From positions 1 through 5,573 of the forward strand of contig CAIYFF010000434.1 in the NCBI GenBank assembly GCA_903925435.1: DNA of 5,573 nt. Reading direction: 5' to 3'. Both the position numbers and the translations under genes were made by a program. The notes below the pieces were generated by a model. That model saw nothing but the letters and a program-made list of their open reading frames with translations, made no database searches and was not told the origin of the DNA. Below, piece after piece: positions 1 through 5,573 of this stretch. Position 1 is the stretch's first letter, and the number at the start of each line of letters is the position of its first letter. The DNA is from an uncultured Planctomycetota bacterium (lineage in GTDB: Bacteria; Planctomycetota; UBA1135; UBA2386).

Positions 1-433
1 CACTCGGATACATCGTCACCTGGAACGACACTGCGTTGGTCGTGCCGCATTCGTAGACGTTGGCCCACGAGATCACGGCTCGGTCAGGCAACGACTTGAA
101 GTAGATGCCGCCACTGCCAGCTGCAGTCGGGTTGTAGTCGCCCCAGAGCGGGCAGAAGCGCGGCGCGCCGCCGCGAAGGTCCGTATCACTCGGCGTGAAG
201 TCGCCGCCCGTGACGCTTGTCGGGCCAAGCCAGATGTAGCCGTTGGAGCAGACGCAGACGGCGCTATAGGTTGATCCCGAGAACGGGAACGAGAAGGCGA
301 GCGGCAAGCCTTGAACGGTTGCGTCGTCGCCGATTGCGAGCTTCGTGCCCATGTCGCGATCAAAGCGCGTCTGGGCAGACAGCAGGGATGTGAGTAGCGC
401 GGTCGCGAGGGCCGCGGTTGTGGGAATGCGCAT
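1..433 (-). CDS. Gene A: secreted NIDO-like domain protein, C-terminus cut by window edge
   Basis: This is the N-terminal 144 codons of a gene that runs off the left edge. The ATG (complement of 431-433) opens a typical signal peptide: MR, a hydrophobic stretch rich in Ala, Leu and Thr, then LLSAQ, with likely cleavage between Ala20 and Gln21. The mature part has DDATVQGLPLAFSFPFSG, then VCSNGYIWLG (about 61-70), PLWGDYNP (95-102) and AVISWANVYE (119-128), matching the first beta domain of the downstream-coordinate neighbour gene B. The two align without gaps over 143 residues with 82 identities by hand count (about 57%). I read the fold as NIDO-like by motif order; this is inference. The protein is probably exported, but its role is unknown. 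The start is supported by exact alignment with the signal peptide of gene B, although no Shine-Dalgarno sequence lies before it. A terminator of gene B lies upstream, so this gene should have its own promoter; none was recognised. Confidence 0.85.
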   Translation of the reverse strand, partial: MRIPTTAALATALLTSLLSAQTRFDRDMGTKLAIGDDATVQGLPLAFSFPFSGSTYSAVCVCSNGYIWLGPTSVTGGDFTPSDTDLRGGAPRFCPLWGDYNPTAAGSGGIYFKSLPDRAVISWANVYECGTTNAVSFQVTMYPS

Positions 434-615
434 GGTGAATGATTGGGGTTGTTTGGAATCCCGGTGGGTGCTGTCGCATCGCGTGGTGCGTGCAATGCAG
501 TCGCAGCGGGAGGGTGGGTTAGTTCCACGCGGCGCGAAGGCCATTCCGCCAACGCGCGCACCCCGGCGCACCGCTGGTCGCATGCGCGCGCGCCGATGAG
601 CCACCGCAAGCGCCG

Positions 616-660
616 AAAAACGAAGCGAGGCGCAGAACGGCGAACCGTTCTGCGCCTCGC
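616..660 (-). terminator. Intrinsic terminator of gene B
   Basis: A perfect 16-bp inverted repeat (625-640 against 645-660, arm GCGAGGCGCAGAACGG) encloses a 4-nt loop that reads TTCG on the minus strand. On that strand it is followed by TTCGTTTTTCGG, with the T-run at 616-620. It begins 22 bases past the stop codon of gene B, the classical layout for Rho-independent termination. It separates gene B from its paralogue gene A. Two overlapping 12-bp palindromes (662-673 and 669-680) sit between the stop codon and the stem. Confidence 0.88.
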
Positions 661-682
661 GCGCTGCGCAGCGATCGCTGCG

Positions 683-2407
683 TCAGAGTCCGATCGTCCA
701 GCGACCGCCGTTCGACGTGCGCCAGCCGAGCGCATTCGCTGCGGCATCATCCGAAACCGCCTGCGACATCAGCAGCATGCCCGCGAGGTCGATGCTGTTG
801 GGGATCGACACCACGAAGTCCGTCGTCGGCATGCCGAACACTGCGTTGAGCAGCGTGATCTGCGACGGCAACGCCACGTACTGCATGCAGTCCGGGGCTC
901 CGATGATGCCGAGGTCAATCGGCGGGGTCTGCGCACCGATCAGCAGGTAGCACAGCATTCCGCGCATCTTGCTGACGTGCATCGTGAACACCGAGCCGAT
1001 GCGGGGCTGCGAGCCTGCCCATGCGGCGAGCTCGAGCCGGTCGATGTGTTGGCCGAGGTTCACCGGCGCCGTCATCGACACGAAGTCGAATGCGCCAGGG
1101 TTCGCTGCATTGCGGCCGTCGCTGTAGCCGACGATCGCCTTGCACAAGCCAGCCTGCAACAGGACCTCCGTCAGCTGGATGCGGAACGAGCCGTCCGGCG
1201 ACAACGTGATCGCGAACGTGTTGCGTCCAACATTCGGCCACTCCGGCACTGCGTCCCAACGCACGGAGAACGTCGCGAACACCGGGTCGTAGACCGTGGA
1301 GAGCGTGCCGCCGAGCGACGGATCCAAGTTGGTCCAGAAGCCTGCGATGCGCGGCGGACCCTGCAGCAGTTGCGCAGCATCCAACGAGTAGTCGCCGGGG
1401 CCTGGATCCTCGCTGCCGAGCGTGATGAAGCCGTTGGCTCCGATCGTGACGCGGTCGACGAGACCGGTCGCATGCGGCCACGCAAACGGCAGCATCACGA
1501 CGTGACGCGTATCGCCGCCAGCGGCGATGAGCTGCACCTGCGCCAGTTGCGCTGGCCGCAGCAGGTTCTTGCTGACGATGTACCCGCCTTGGCCGTTCGG
1601 CGTGAAGACGAGCTCCATGCCCGACGGATCATTGGCGCCGTTGCAGATCTGGTAGATCGAGACGCCGCGGTACACGCAGCCGAGGCCGACTTCATCGAAG
1701 CGAGCCGGAGGAGGCAGCGCGTTGGTGTCGGTCGGCACGTGGCTGATCGCGAAACCCGGGAACGTCGGGCTCCAGTCGAACATCATCGCTTCGTACGGCA
1801 GCGCTTGCTCGCTGCGGAACGTCTGTGCAAACAGATCCGAAACTGTGAGCAGCGGGTGTGCCGCGAAGTCGACTGCCGCGAACGTTGCACCGTTGCCGGT
1901 GCTCGCGCCGATCAAACGGTCGAGCTTGGTCGTCGCAGGCAGCCAGTTCTTGCCGTAGGCGACGCTGAGGTGCCCGTTGGGGTAGAGCACCAGTTGGAAG
2001 TTGACGGGGCTCGCAGCGCCCTTCTCGTAGACGCCGGCCCAGGAGATCACAGCTTGGTTCGGCAGCGAGTCAAACCAGACGTTGCCGGAGCCTGCTGTGG
2101 ATGGATCGTAGTCGGCCCACAGCGGTGCGATGCGCGCCGGGCCGGTCTGCAGCGCTGTCGTGGATGGCACTGGGTCGCCGCCCGGGATGCTGTTGGATCC
2201 GAGCAGGATGTAGCCGTTCGCACAGACGCTGATCGACGTGTAGTTCGATCCCGCGTAGGGGAAGGAGAAGGCGAGGCTGAGACCCGTAACGGTGGCGTCA
2301 TCAGCGAGGCCGAGGTTGGTGCCCATGTTCCGTTGGAACAGTTGCTGGGCGGAAAGGAGCGGCGCGAGCAGCGCACTTGCGAGGCTCGCAACGACGAATG
2401 TACGCAT
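683..2407 (-). CDS. Gene B: secreted protein with two NIDO-like domains and a planctomycete-type C-terminal module
   Basis: Complete 574-residue protein. The signal peptide covers residues 1-20 or 21 (MRTF, Ala/Leu-rich core, LLSAQ). The first NIDO-like beta domain spans about 34-170, with LAFSFPYAGS, CANGYI (62-67), LWADYDPS (96-103) and FQLVLYPNG (137-145). A linker contains GLGC (241-244) and IYQI (251-254). The second NIDO-like domain spans about 300-432, with LPFAW (306-310), ANGFI (324-328), FWTNLDPSLGG, NTFAITLSPDG and IVGYSDG. The C-terminal module is about 468-574: IDLG (497-500), Cys507 followed by Tyr510, IPN (535-537), SNG (565-567). No catalytic motif, membrane segment beyond the signal, or sorting signal was seen, so an extracellular or envelope structural, adhesive or binding role is a guess. 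The start is well supported by a Shine-Dalgarno sequence and by the signal peptide. The gene has its own terminator. A 748-codon open frame on the opposite strand is a coding shadow. Confidence 0.9.
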   Translation of the reverse strand: MRTFVVASLASALLAPLLSAQQLFQRNMGTNLGLADDATVTGLSLAFSFPYAGSNYTSISVCANGYILLGSNSIPGGDPVPSTTALQTGPARIAPLWADYDPSTAGSGNVWFDSLPNQAVISWAGVYEKGAASPVNFQLVLYPNGHLSVAYGKNWLPATTKLDRLIGASTGNGATFAAVDFAAHPLLTVSDLFAQTFRSEQALPYEAMMFDWSPTFPGFAISHVPTDTNALPPPARFDEVGLGCVYRGVSIYQICNGANDPSGMELVFTPNGQGGYIVSKNLLRPAQLAQVQLIAAGGDTRHVVMLPFAWPHATGLVDRVTIGANGFITLGSEDPGPGDYSLDAAQLLQGPPRIAGFWTNLDPSLGGTLSTVYDPVFATFSVRWDAVPEWPNVGRNTFAITLSPDGSFRIQLTEVLLQAGLCKAIVGYSDGRNAANPGAFDFVSMTAPVNLGQHIDRLELAAWAGSQPRIGSVFTMHVSKMRGMLCYLLIGAQTPPIDLGIIGAPDCMQYVALPSQITLLNAVFGMPTTDFVVSIPNSIDLAGMLLMSQAVSDDAAANALGWRTSNGGRWTIGL

Positions 2408-2627
2408 TGCTATTCCTCTAAGGAGTTGGGGCGCACGAAGCGTGCGCCTCGGCGGCGGCGGAGCGTGTTGGACTCCAGCTGCTGCTGGCCATCGTTAGTC
2501 CCTGCGCCTTGGCTCTGCATTGCGCAGCAGGGGGCATGCATGTGGCGCGTCGTGGGCACCAGCCCGGTGGCGCCTTTGCGGAACGTCGCGCCCGGACTTG
2601 CGACTCCGGTTCCAGGCGGCTTCTGGC
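2408..2627 (-). other. Intergenic region between gene C and gene B, with a leader hairpin
   Basis: This 220-base gap holds no convincing gene on either strand. Its clearest structure is an inverted repeat at 2430-2448, GGCGCAC / GTGCGCC with a 5-nt centre, ending 10 bases upstream of the gene B Shine-Dalgarno sequence. It lacks a following T-run on the minus strand, so it is a poor terminator and more likely a leader hairpin. I found no terminator after the stop codon of gene C and no convincing -35/-10 pair, so read-through from C into B remains possible. Confidence 0.5.
2414..2419 (-). promoter_or_regulatory. Shine-Dalgarno sequence of gene B
   Basis: The minus strand reads AGAGGA, six bases before the ATG of gene B (complement of 2405-2407), a good spacing that fixes the start. 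It is the only clear ribosome-binding site in the window; genes A and C lack one. The site lies inside an 11-nt palindrome (2414-2424, TCCT-TAG-AGGA on the minus strand), so a weak 4-bp hairpin could partly mask it; whether that matters is unknown. Confidence 0.75.
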
Positions 2628-3608
2628 TCAGCCGCCGTGCTCGCGCACAAACTCCGCCATGTCTGTCGGCAGCGGCGATTCGAACGTGAGCGGCGCTCCG
2701 GTGGTCGGATGTGCGAAGCGGAGGATCGCCGCATGCAGCATCTGTCGACCCGCGGGCAGTCTGCCGTCCCACCACGGATCGCCGCCTTGCTTCACGAAGC
2801 GAACGTATTCGAGGTAGTCCGCATCGGTGCGGCCGTAGAGCTTGTCGCCGACCAGCGGATGGCCGTGATGCGTCGCGTGCACGCGGATCTGGTGCGTGCG
2901 GCCCGTTTCGGGCAGCGCGCGCACGAGCGTGAAGTCGGCGAGGCGCTGCTCGACGCGGAATGAAGTGCGGGCTGGCTGCGCGCCGTGGCTGCCGTCTGCG
3001 ACGACGGCGCGGCGGATCGTGATCTCGCTGTTGGGGTCGCGTCCGATCCAGCCGTCGATGGCAAACCAGTCGTCCGCAACTCGGCCGTGCACGATCGCGA
3101 GGTATTCCTTCTCGACGCTGCCTGCTGCGAACTGCTGTTGCAACGCGCGGCTCGCCGCGGCCGACTTGGTCACGACCATGAGTCCGCTCGTCTCGCGGTC
3201 GAGCCGATGCGCGAGCGCGAGCGGCGCCGTCTCCCCGCGTTCGCGGTAGCGCCGTTCGAGCACGCGGAAGAACGTGTTCTGCACGAACGCGCCGTCCGCG
3301 TGCGCGACGAGATGCGCTGGCTTGAACACGACCGCGAATTCGGGGTCGTCGTGCAGGATCTCGACGGCGGTGTTCGCGCGCGGCTCCTCATGCACGGGGC
3401 GATATGCGACTTCGTCGCCGCGACGCAGGCGGTCGTCTGCGCGAGCCGGCTTGCCGCTGTGCGTCACGCGGCCCGCTTCGATCTCGGCGCGCCATTGCGC
3501 TTCGTCGAGATAGCGGAATCGGCCGGCGAGCCATGCCACGAGTCGTTGCCCTGCGGCAGTCTCGGGCACGCGCGAACGCAGCACAGTCTCGTTGGGCTCG
3601 CTGGCCAT
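2628..3608 (-). CDS. Gene C: RluA-family RNA pseudouridine synthase with S4 domain
   Basis: The 326-residue product matches the RluA family, which isomerises specific uridines to pseudouridine in 23S rRNA or tRNA in the cytoplasm. An S4-like RNA-binding domain occupies about residues 17-70 (GQRLVAWLAGR, IEAGRVTHSGKPARADDRLRRGDEV). The catalytic domain follows: FKPAHLVAH (95-103), the signature HRLDRETSG (134-142) with catalytic Asp137, KEYLAIVHG (167-175) with the active-site Tyr169, GRTHQIRVH (236-244) and HPLVGDKLYG (250-259). All key residues are present, so it should be active. S4 plus length resembles RluC/RluD more than RluA itself, but the target uridine cannot be assigned, so no symbol is given. 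The ATG gives a full-length S4 domain but has no Shine-Dalgarno sequence. The terminator of gene D ends only about 38 bases upstream, so the leader must be very short. It is functionally unrelated to the flanking secreted proteins. Confidence 0.95.
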   Translation of the reverse strand: MASEPNETVLRSRVPETAAGQRLVAWLAGRFRYLDEAQWRAEIEAGRVTHSGKPARADDRLRRGDEVAYRPVHEEPRANTAVEILHDDPEFAVVFKPAHLVAHADGAFVQNTFFRVLERRYRERGETAPLALAHRLDRETSGLMVVTKSAAASRALQQQFAAGSVEKEYLAIVHGRVADDWFAIDGWIGRDPNSEITIRRAVVADGSHGAQPARTSFRVEQRLADFTLVRALPETGRTHQIRVHATHHGHPLVGDKLYGRTDADYLEYVRFVKQGGDPWWDGRLPAGRQMLHAAILRFAHPTTGAPLTFESPLPTDMAEFVREHGG

Positions 3609-3646
3609 GGGCCGCGCAGTATGCCGATGCTGCGCGCATGCTGCGC

Positions 3647-3684
3647 AAACGAAAACGCGCGAGGCGGCAGAGCCGACTCGCGCG
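3647..3684 (-). terminator. Intrinsic terminator of gene D
   Basis: On the minus strand an 8-bp stem (CGCGCGAG / CTCGCGCG, 3656-3663 with 3677-3684) continues after one mismatch into a 4-bp stem (CGGC / GCCG) closed by a TCT loop, and is followed by TTTTCGTTTG (T-runs at 3652-3655 and 3647-3649). It lies about 120 bases past the stop codon of gene D, beyond the tandem repeat array, and about 38 bases before the start of gene C. It should uncouple C from D. Confidence 0.82.
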
Positions 3685-3713
3685 TCGTCGTGCGCAGCAG
3701 GTCGCTGCGCAGG

Positions 3714-3829
3714 TTCAGTGCGCTTCGCGCAGCAGGTTCAGTGCGATTCGCGCACAGCGATCACTGCGCTTCGCGCACCAGAATCACTGCGCTTCGCGCA
3801 CCAGCATCACTGCGCCGCGAGCAGCGTGA
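3714..3829 (-). repeat. Tandem array of about 23-bp hairpin-forming units
   Basis: Four adjacent units are visible: 3714-3736 (23 bp), 3737-3760 (24), 3761-3783 (23) and 3784-3806 (23). A degenerate fifth, 3807-3829, covers the stop codon and last codons of gene D. Units 3 and 4 differ at one base. Units 1, 3 and 4 share the plus-strand core TGCGCTTCGCGCA, a 5-bp stem with a TTC loop (GAA loop on the minus strand, containing GCGAAGC); unit 2 has C to A in one arm, which breaks one pair. Weaker copies of GCGCAGCAGG may extend the array back to about 3688. It lies in the presumed 3' untranslated region of gene D, between stop codon and terminator. Slippage amplification of the gene end is the simplest origin; a role in transcript stability is only a possibility. 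Confidence 0.85.
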
Positions 3830-5573
3830 TCACGCCGTTCGACGTGATGATGCCCGCCGCGGTGGTGCCGGGGCTGAAGCTCACCGTCTGCCAGCCGAGC
3901 GACGCACCGACGAACGCCGGGTTGTTCGGCAGGGCCAGCGACTGCGACCACGAGGTCGACGGCGCGAACGCCGAGTTGAACGTCTGCGCCGACGCCGGGT
4001 CGACGTAGGCGAAGCAGCCCGACATGCCGATCGCCGTGAGGTCGATCGCAGGGTTCGGGACGATCGCCGAGAACAGCAGGGCCGCGAACGCAGTGCCCGC
4101 GGGGATGTTCGACGAGTTCATCGAGATCGTGGTGCCGAGGACCGGACGCGCGCTCGGGTCGAGACGCAGCGGCTGGACCGTCGGGGCGGTCGGGCACAGC
4201 GTCAGGCCGGCGGGGATCGCCGTCGTGAGGTTGACGCTACCCGGGTCGGTGGCGCCGTTGCCCGGCGTCCAGCCGGTGAACGGAGCGTTGCCCGTGGGCG
4301 CGCAGGCACCCCAGTAGATGTTGACGCGGTTGTTCGACAGGAACTCGTATTGCACGTTGATCGTGCCCGTGCCCGTGAAGCTGCGCACGTTGACGAACGA
4401 GATGCGCGCCGACGTCGCGGTGACGTTGGAGAGCACCTGGCCGCCCGACGAAGGGTTGAGGTCCTGCCACAGGCCGGCCCACGTCGCTGCTCCGGTCAAG
4501 AACGAGGCCGCGCTCGGGTTGAACGACGTTCCGTTGTTGACGGGCGAGATGAAGCCGTTCGAGCAGACGACGAGCGAGGTCGTCGTGCCGCCCGGGAAGG
4601 CCAGCGTGAACGGCAGCGTGACGGTTGCCGTCGAGTCGTCGGTCAGCGTGAGCGCCGTGCCCGTCGGCGTGGCCTGGTAGCCAGCGCCGCCGCTCGCCGC
4701 GCCGAACACGTAGTTCACGCCGGAGAGAGCGAAGCCCATGTTGCTGTTCGACAGGTCGAACGAAGCCGCCGAGCCGAACTGCTCGTAGACCGTGCTCTGG
4801 CACGGGCCGGAGCCGCCGGCGCAGCCGGTGCCGACCAGCGTGTTGAACGCAGTCGGGATGCCGCTCGGGACGTCGGCGATGACCGAGGTGGTCAGGCCGC
4901 CAGCGCCGATGCGCGCTGCCGCGCAGTGGAACAGGCCCTGGCTCGGCGCGACCGTGCAGTCGAACCAGCAGTTGAAGATCTGGTTCCAGTTCTGCGGGTT
5001 GTTCGCAGGAGCCGTGAAGACGATCTCGTTGCCGACGCGCGTGCCGACCCAGTTGTTGAGCGAGTCCGCATCGATGTCGCGGAAGCCGAAGCCCGAGACC
5101 GTTGCGCCTGCATCAACCGGGATACGGAACGACGCGATGCCGCGGTTCGAGTCGACGTTGTGCACGGCGTACTCGTAGTGGAACGACGCGCCGTTCGGCG
5201 TGATCTTGCTCGCGACGTAGATGCGGCCGTCATCCGTGCCGTTGCTGGCGCTGTTGACGTTGGCGCCGCTCCAGCGCGACAGGATCGAGCCGTACTGCTG
5301 CGGAGCCGAGTTGGCGTAGGACCATGCCGTACCGCTCCACGTCGGCACGAAGCCGCGCGACGCGAGGTTGTCGCCGCGGTTGGCGAGAGCCTCGCCGCGG
5401 TGGATCAGTTGGATGCCGTAGTAGAACGTGCCGGCGGTGAGCAGTTCCTGCTCCTTGACCGTGACGCGGTTCTTCACGACGTCGCCAGCCGTGGTGATCG
5501 TGCTGCGCGCACCGTCGTTGTTGGTCGGGGCTGCGACTTCGGGATCACCCTTGTCGAAGTAGCTGCCGACCGG
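3807..5573 (-). CDS. Gene D: secreted-type modular protein with NIDO-like domain and C-terminal module, N-terminus cut by window edge
   Basis: The last 588 residues are visible; the frame is open to the right edge, so the true start is outside. A GTG at the complement of 5475-5477 could be taken as a start, but 32 upstream codons in the same frame contain no stop, no signal peptide follows the GTG, and the protein there reads smoothly (GSYFDKGDPEV...). Numbering from the first visible codon: an N-terminal region has FHYEYAVHN (131-139) and a Cys-containing segment IFNCWFDC (199-206); GTGC (248-251) and YEQF (263-266) form a linker; a NIDO-like domain at about 309-435 has LPFTLAFPGG, CSNGFI (337-342) and LWQDLNPSSGG; the C-terminal module at about 478-588 has IDL (510-512), Cys520, YV, LPN (548-550) and SNG (578-580). 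From GTGC onward it parallels residues 241-574 of gene B. Third codon positions look strongly C/G biased. Likely exported; function unknown. Confidence 0.88.
   Translation of the reverse strand, partial: PVGSYFDKGDPEVAAPTNNDGARSTITTAGDVVKNRVTVKEQELLTAGTFYYGIQLIHRGEALANRGDNLASRGFVPTWSGTAWSYANSAPQQYGSILSRWSGANVNSASNGTDDGRIYVASKITPNGASFHYEYAVHNVDSNRGIASFRIPVDAGATVSGFGFRDIDADSLNNWVGTRVGNEIVFTAPANNPQNWNQIFNCWFDCTVAPSQGLFHCAAARIGAGGLTTSVIADVPSGIPTAFNTLVGTGCAGGSGPCQSTVYEQFGSAASFDLSNSNMGFALSGVNYVFGAASGGAGYQATPTGTALTLTDDSTATVTLPFTLAFPGGTTTSLVVCSNGFISPVNNGTSFNPSAASFLTGAATWAGLWQDLNPSSGGQVLSNVTATSARISFVNVRSFTGTGTINVQYEFLSNNRVNIYWGACAPTGNAPFTGWTPGNGATDPGSVNLTTAIPAGLTLCPTAPTVQPLRLDPSARPVLGTTISMNSSNIPAGTAFAALLFSAIVPNPAIDLTAIGMSGCFAYVDPASAQTFNSAFAPSTSWSQSLALPNNPAFVGASLGWQTVSFSPGTTAAGIITSNGVITLLAAQ

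Noticed and set aside
480..510. A sigma-54-like promoter upstream of gene A (minus strand TGCGAC...TTGCA).
   Set aside because: The essential GG of the -24 element is missing and the spacing to the TTGC is one base short.
73..750. A 225-codon minus-strand frame across the start of gene A, the intergenic region and the end of gene B.
   Set aside because: It crosses the terminator hairpin, overlaps genes A and B in another frame, and is Arg/Ser/Ala/Thr/Pro-rich low-complexity sequence, whereas the frame of gene A has a signal peptide and a close paralogue.
2560..2627. A terminator for gene C just after its stop codon (minus strand CCGGA...TCCGG).
   Set aside because: Only a 5-bp stem with an 8-nt loop and no T-run follows.
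443..2689. A 748-codon open frame on the plus strand, longer than the real gene opposite it.
   Set aside because: Its product is dominated by Arg, Ala, Val, Asp, His and Gln with no recognisable motif, it runs antisense through gene B and through both flanking noncoding stretches including the terminator hairpin, and long antisense frames are expected opposite GC-rich genes. Gene B has signal peptide, Shine-Dalgarno, domains and terminator.
3714..3829. A CRISPR array.
   Set aside because: Units are directly adjacent with no unique spacers, the period is only about 23 bp, and no cas gene is present.
3404..4008. Plus-strand frames of about 140 codons reading through the 23-bp repeat array with repeated Cys/Ala/Ser/Arg peptides.
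   Set aside because: The peptide repetition follows from the DNA repeat. The frames overlap genes C and D and have no ribosome-binding site or domain signature.

Overview
The window is GC-rich bacterial DNA with every supported gene on the minus strand. Transcription order, right to left, is: gene D (3807-5573, N-terminus beyond the right edge), gene C (2628-3608), gene B (683-2407) and gene A (1-433, C-terminus beyond the left edge). The secreted proteins A, B and D have a style I associate with Planctomycetota: long, low in charge, rich in Gly, Ser, Thr, Ala and Asn, with GxGC / YExF / LPFxFxG / NGFI / WxDLxPSxGG motifs and a C-terminal module ending near an SNG motif. The phylum is inferred from protein style only; there is no rRNA or other marker here.

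Layout. Genes A and B are tandem paralogues with near-identical signal peptides, about 57% identical without gaps over the 143 residues visible in both. Gene B carries two copies of a NIDO-like (nidogen-like) beta domain and a C-terminal module. Gene D has one NIDO-like domain and the same C-terminal module, preceded by a separate N-terminal region containing a YEYAVHN motif. Gene C, lying between B and D, is a housekeeping-type RluA-family pseudouridine synthase (S4 domain plus catalytic domain) unrelated to its neighbours.

Control signals. Two convincing intrinsic terminators are present: one after gene B (16-bp perfect stem) and one after gene D. Gene A is therefore probably transcribed separately from B, and C separately from D. 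Only gene B has a clear Shine-Dalgarno sequence. Between the stop codon of gene D and its terminator lies a tandem array of about 23-bp units, most of which can form a tiny GAA/TTC-loop hairpin; a degenerate copy overlaps the last codons of gene D.

No tRNA, rRNA, CRISPR, transposase, phage or defence gene was recognised. The most notable content is the cluster of module-shuffled secreted paralogues and the hairpin repeat array. How the secreted proteins act, and whether they act together, cannot be told from sequence alone.
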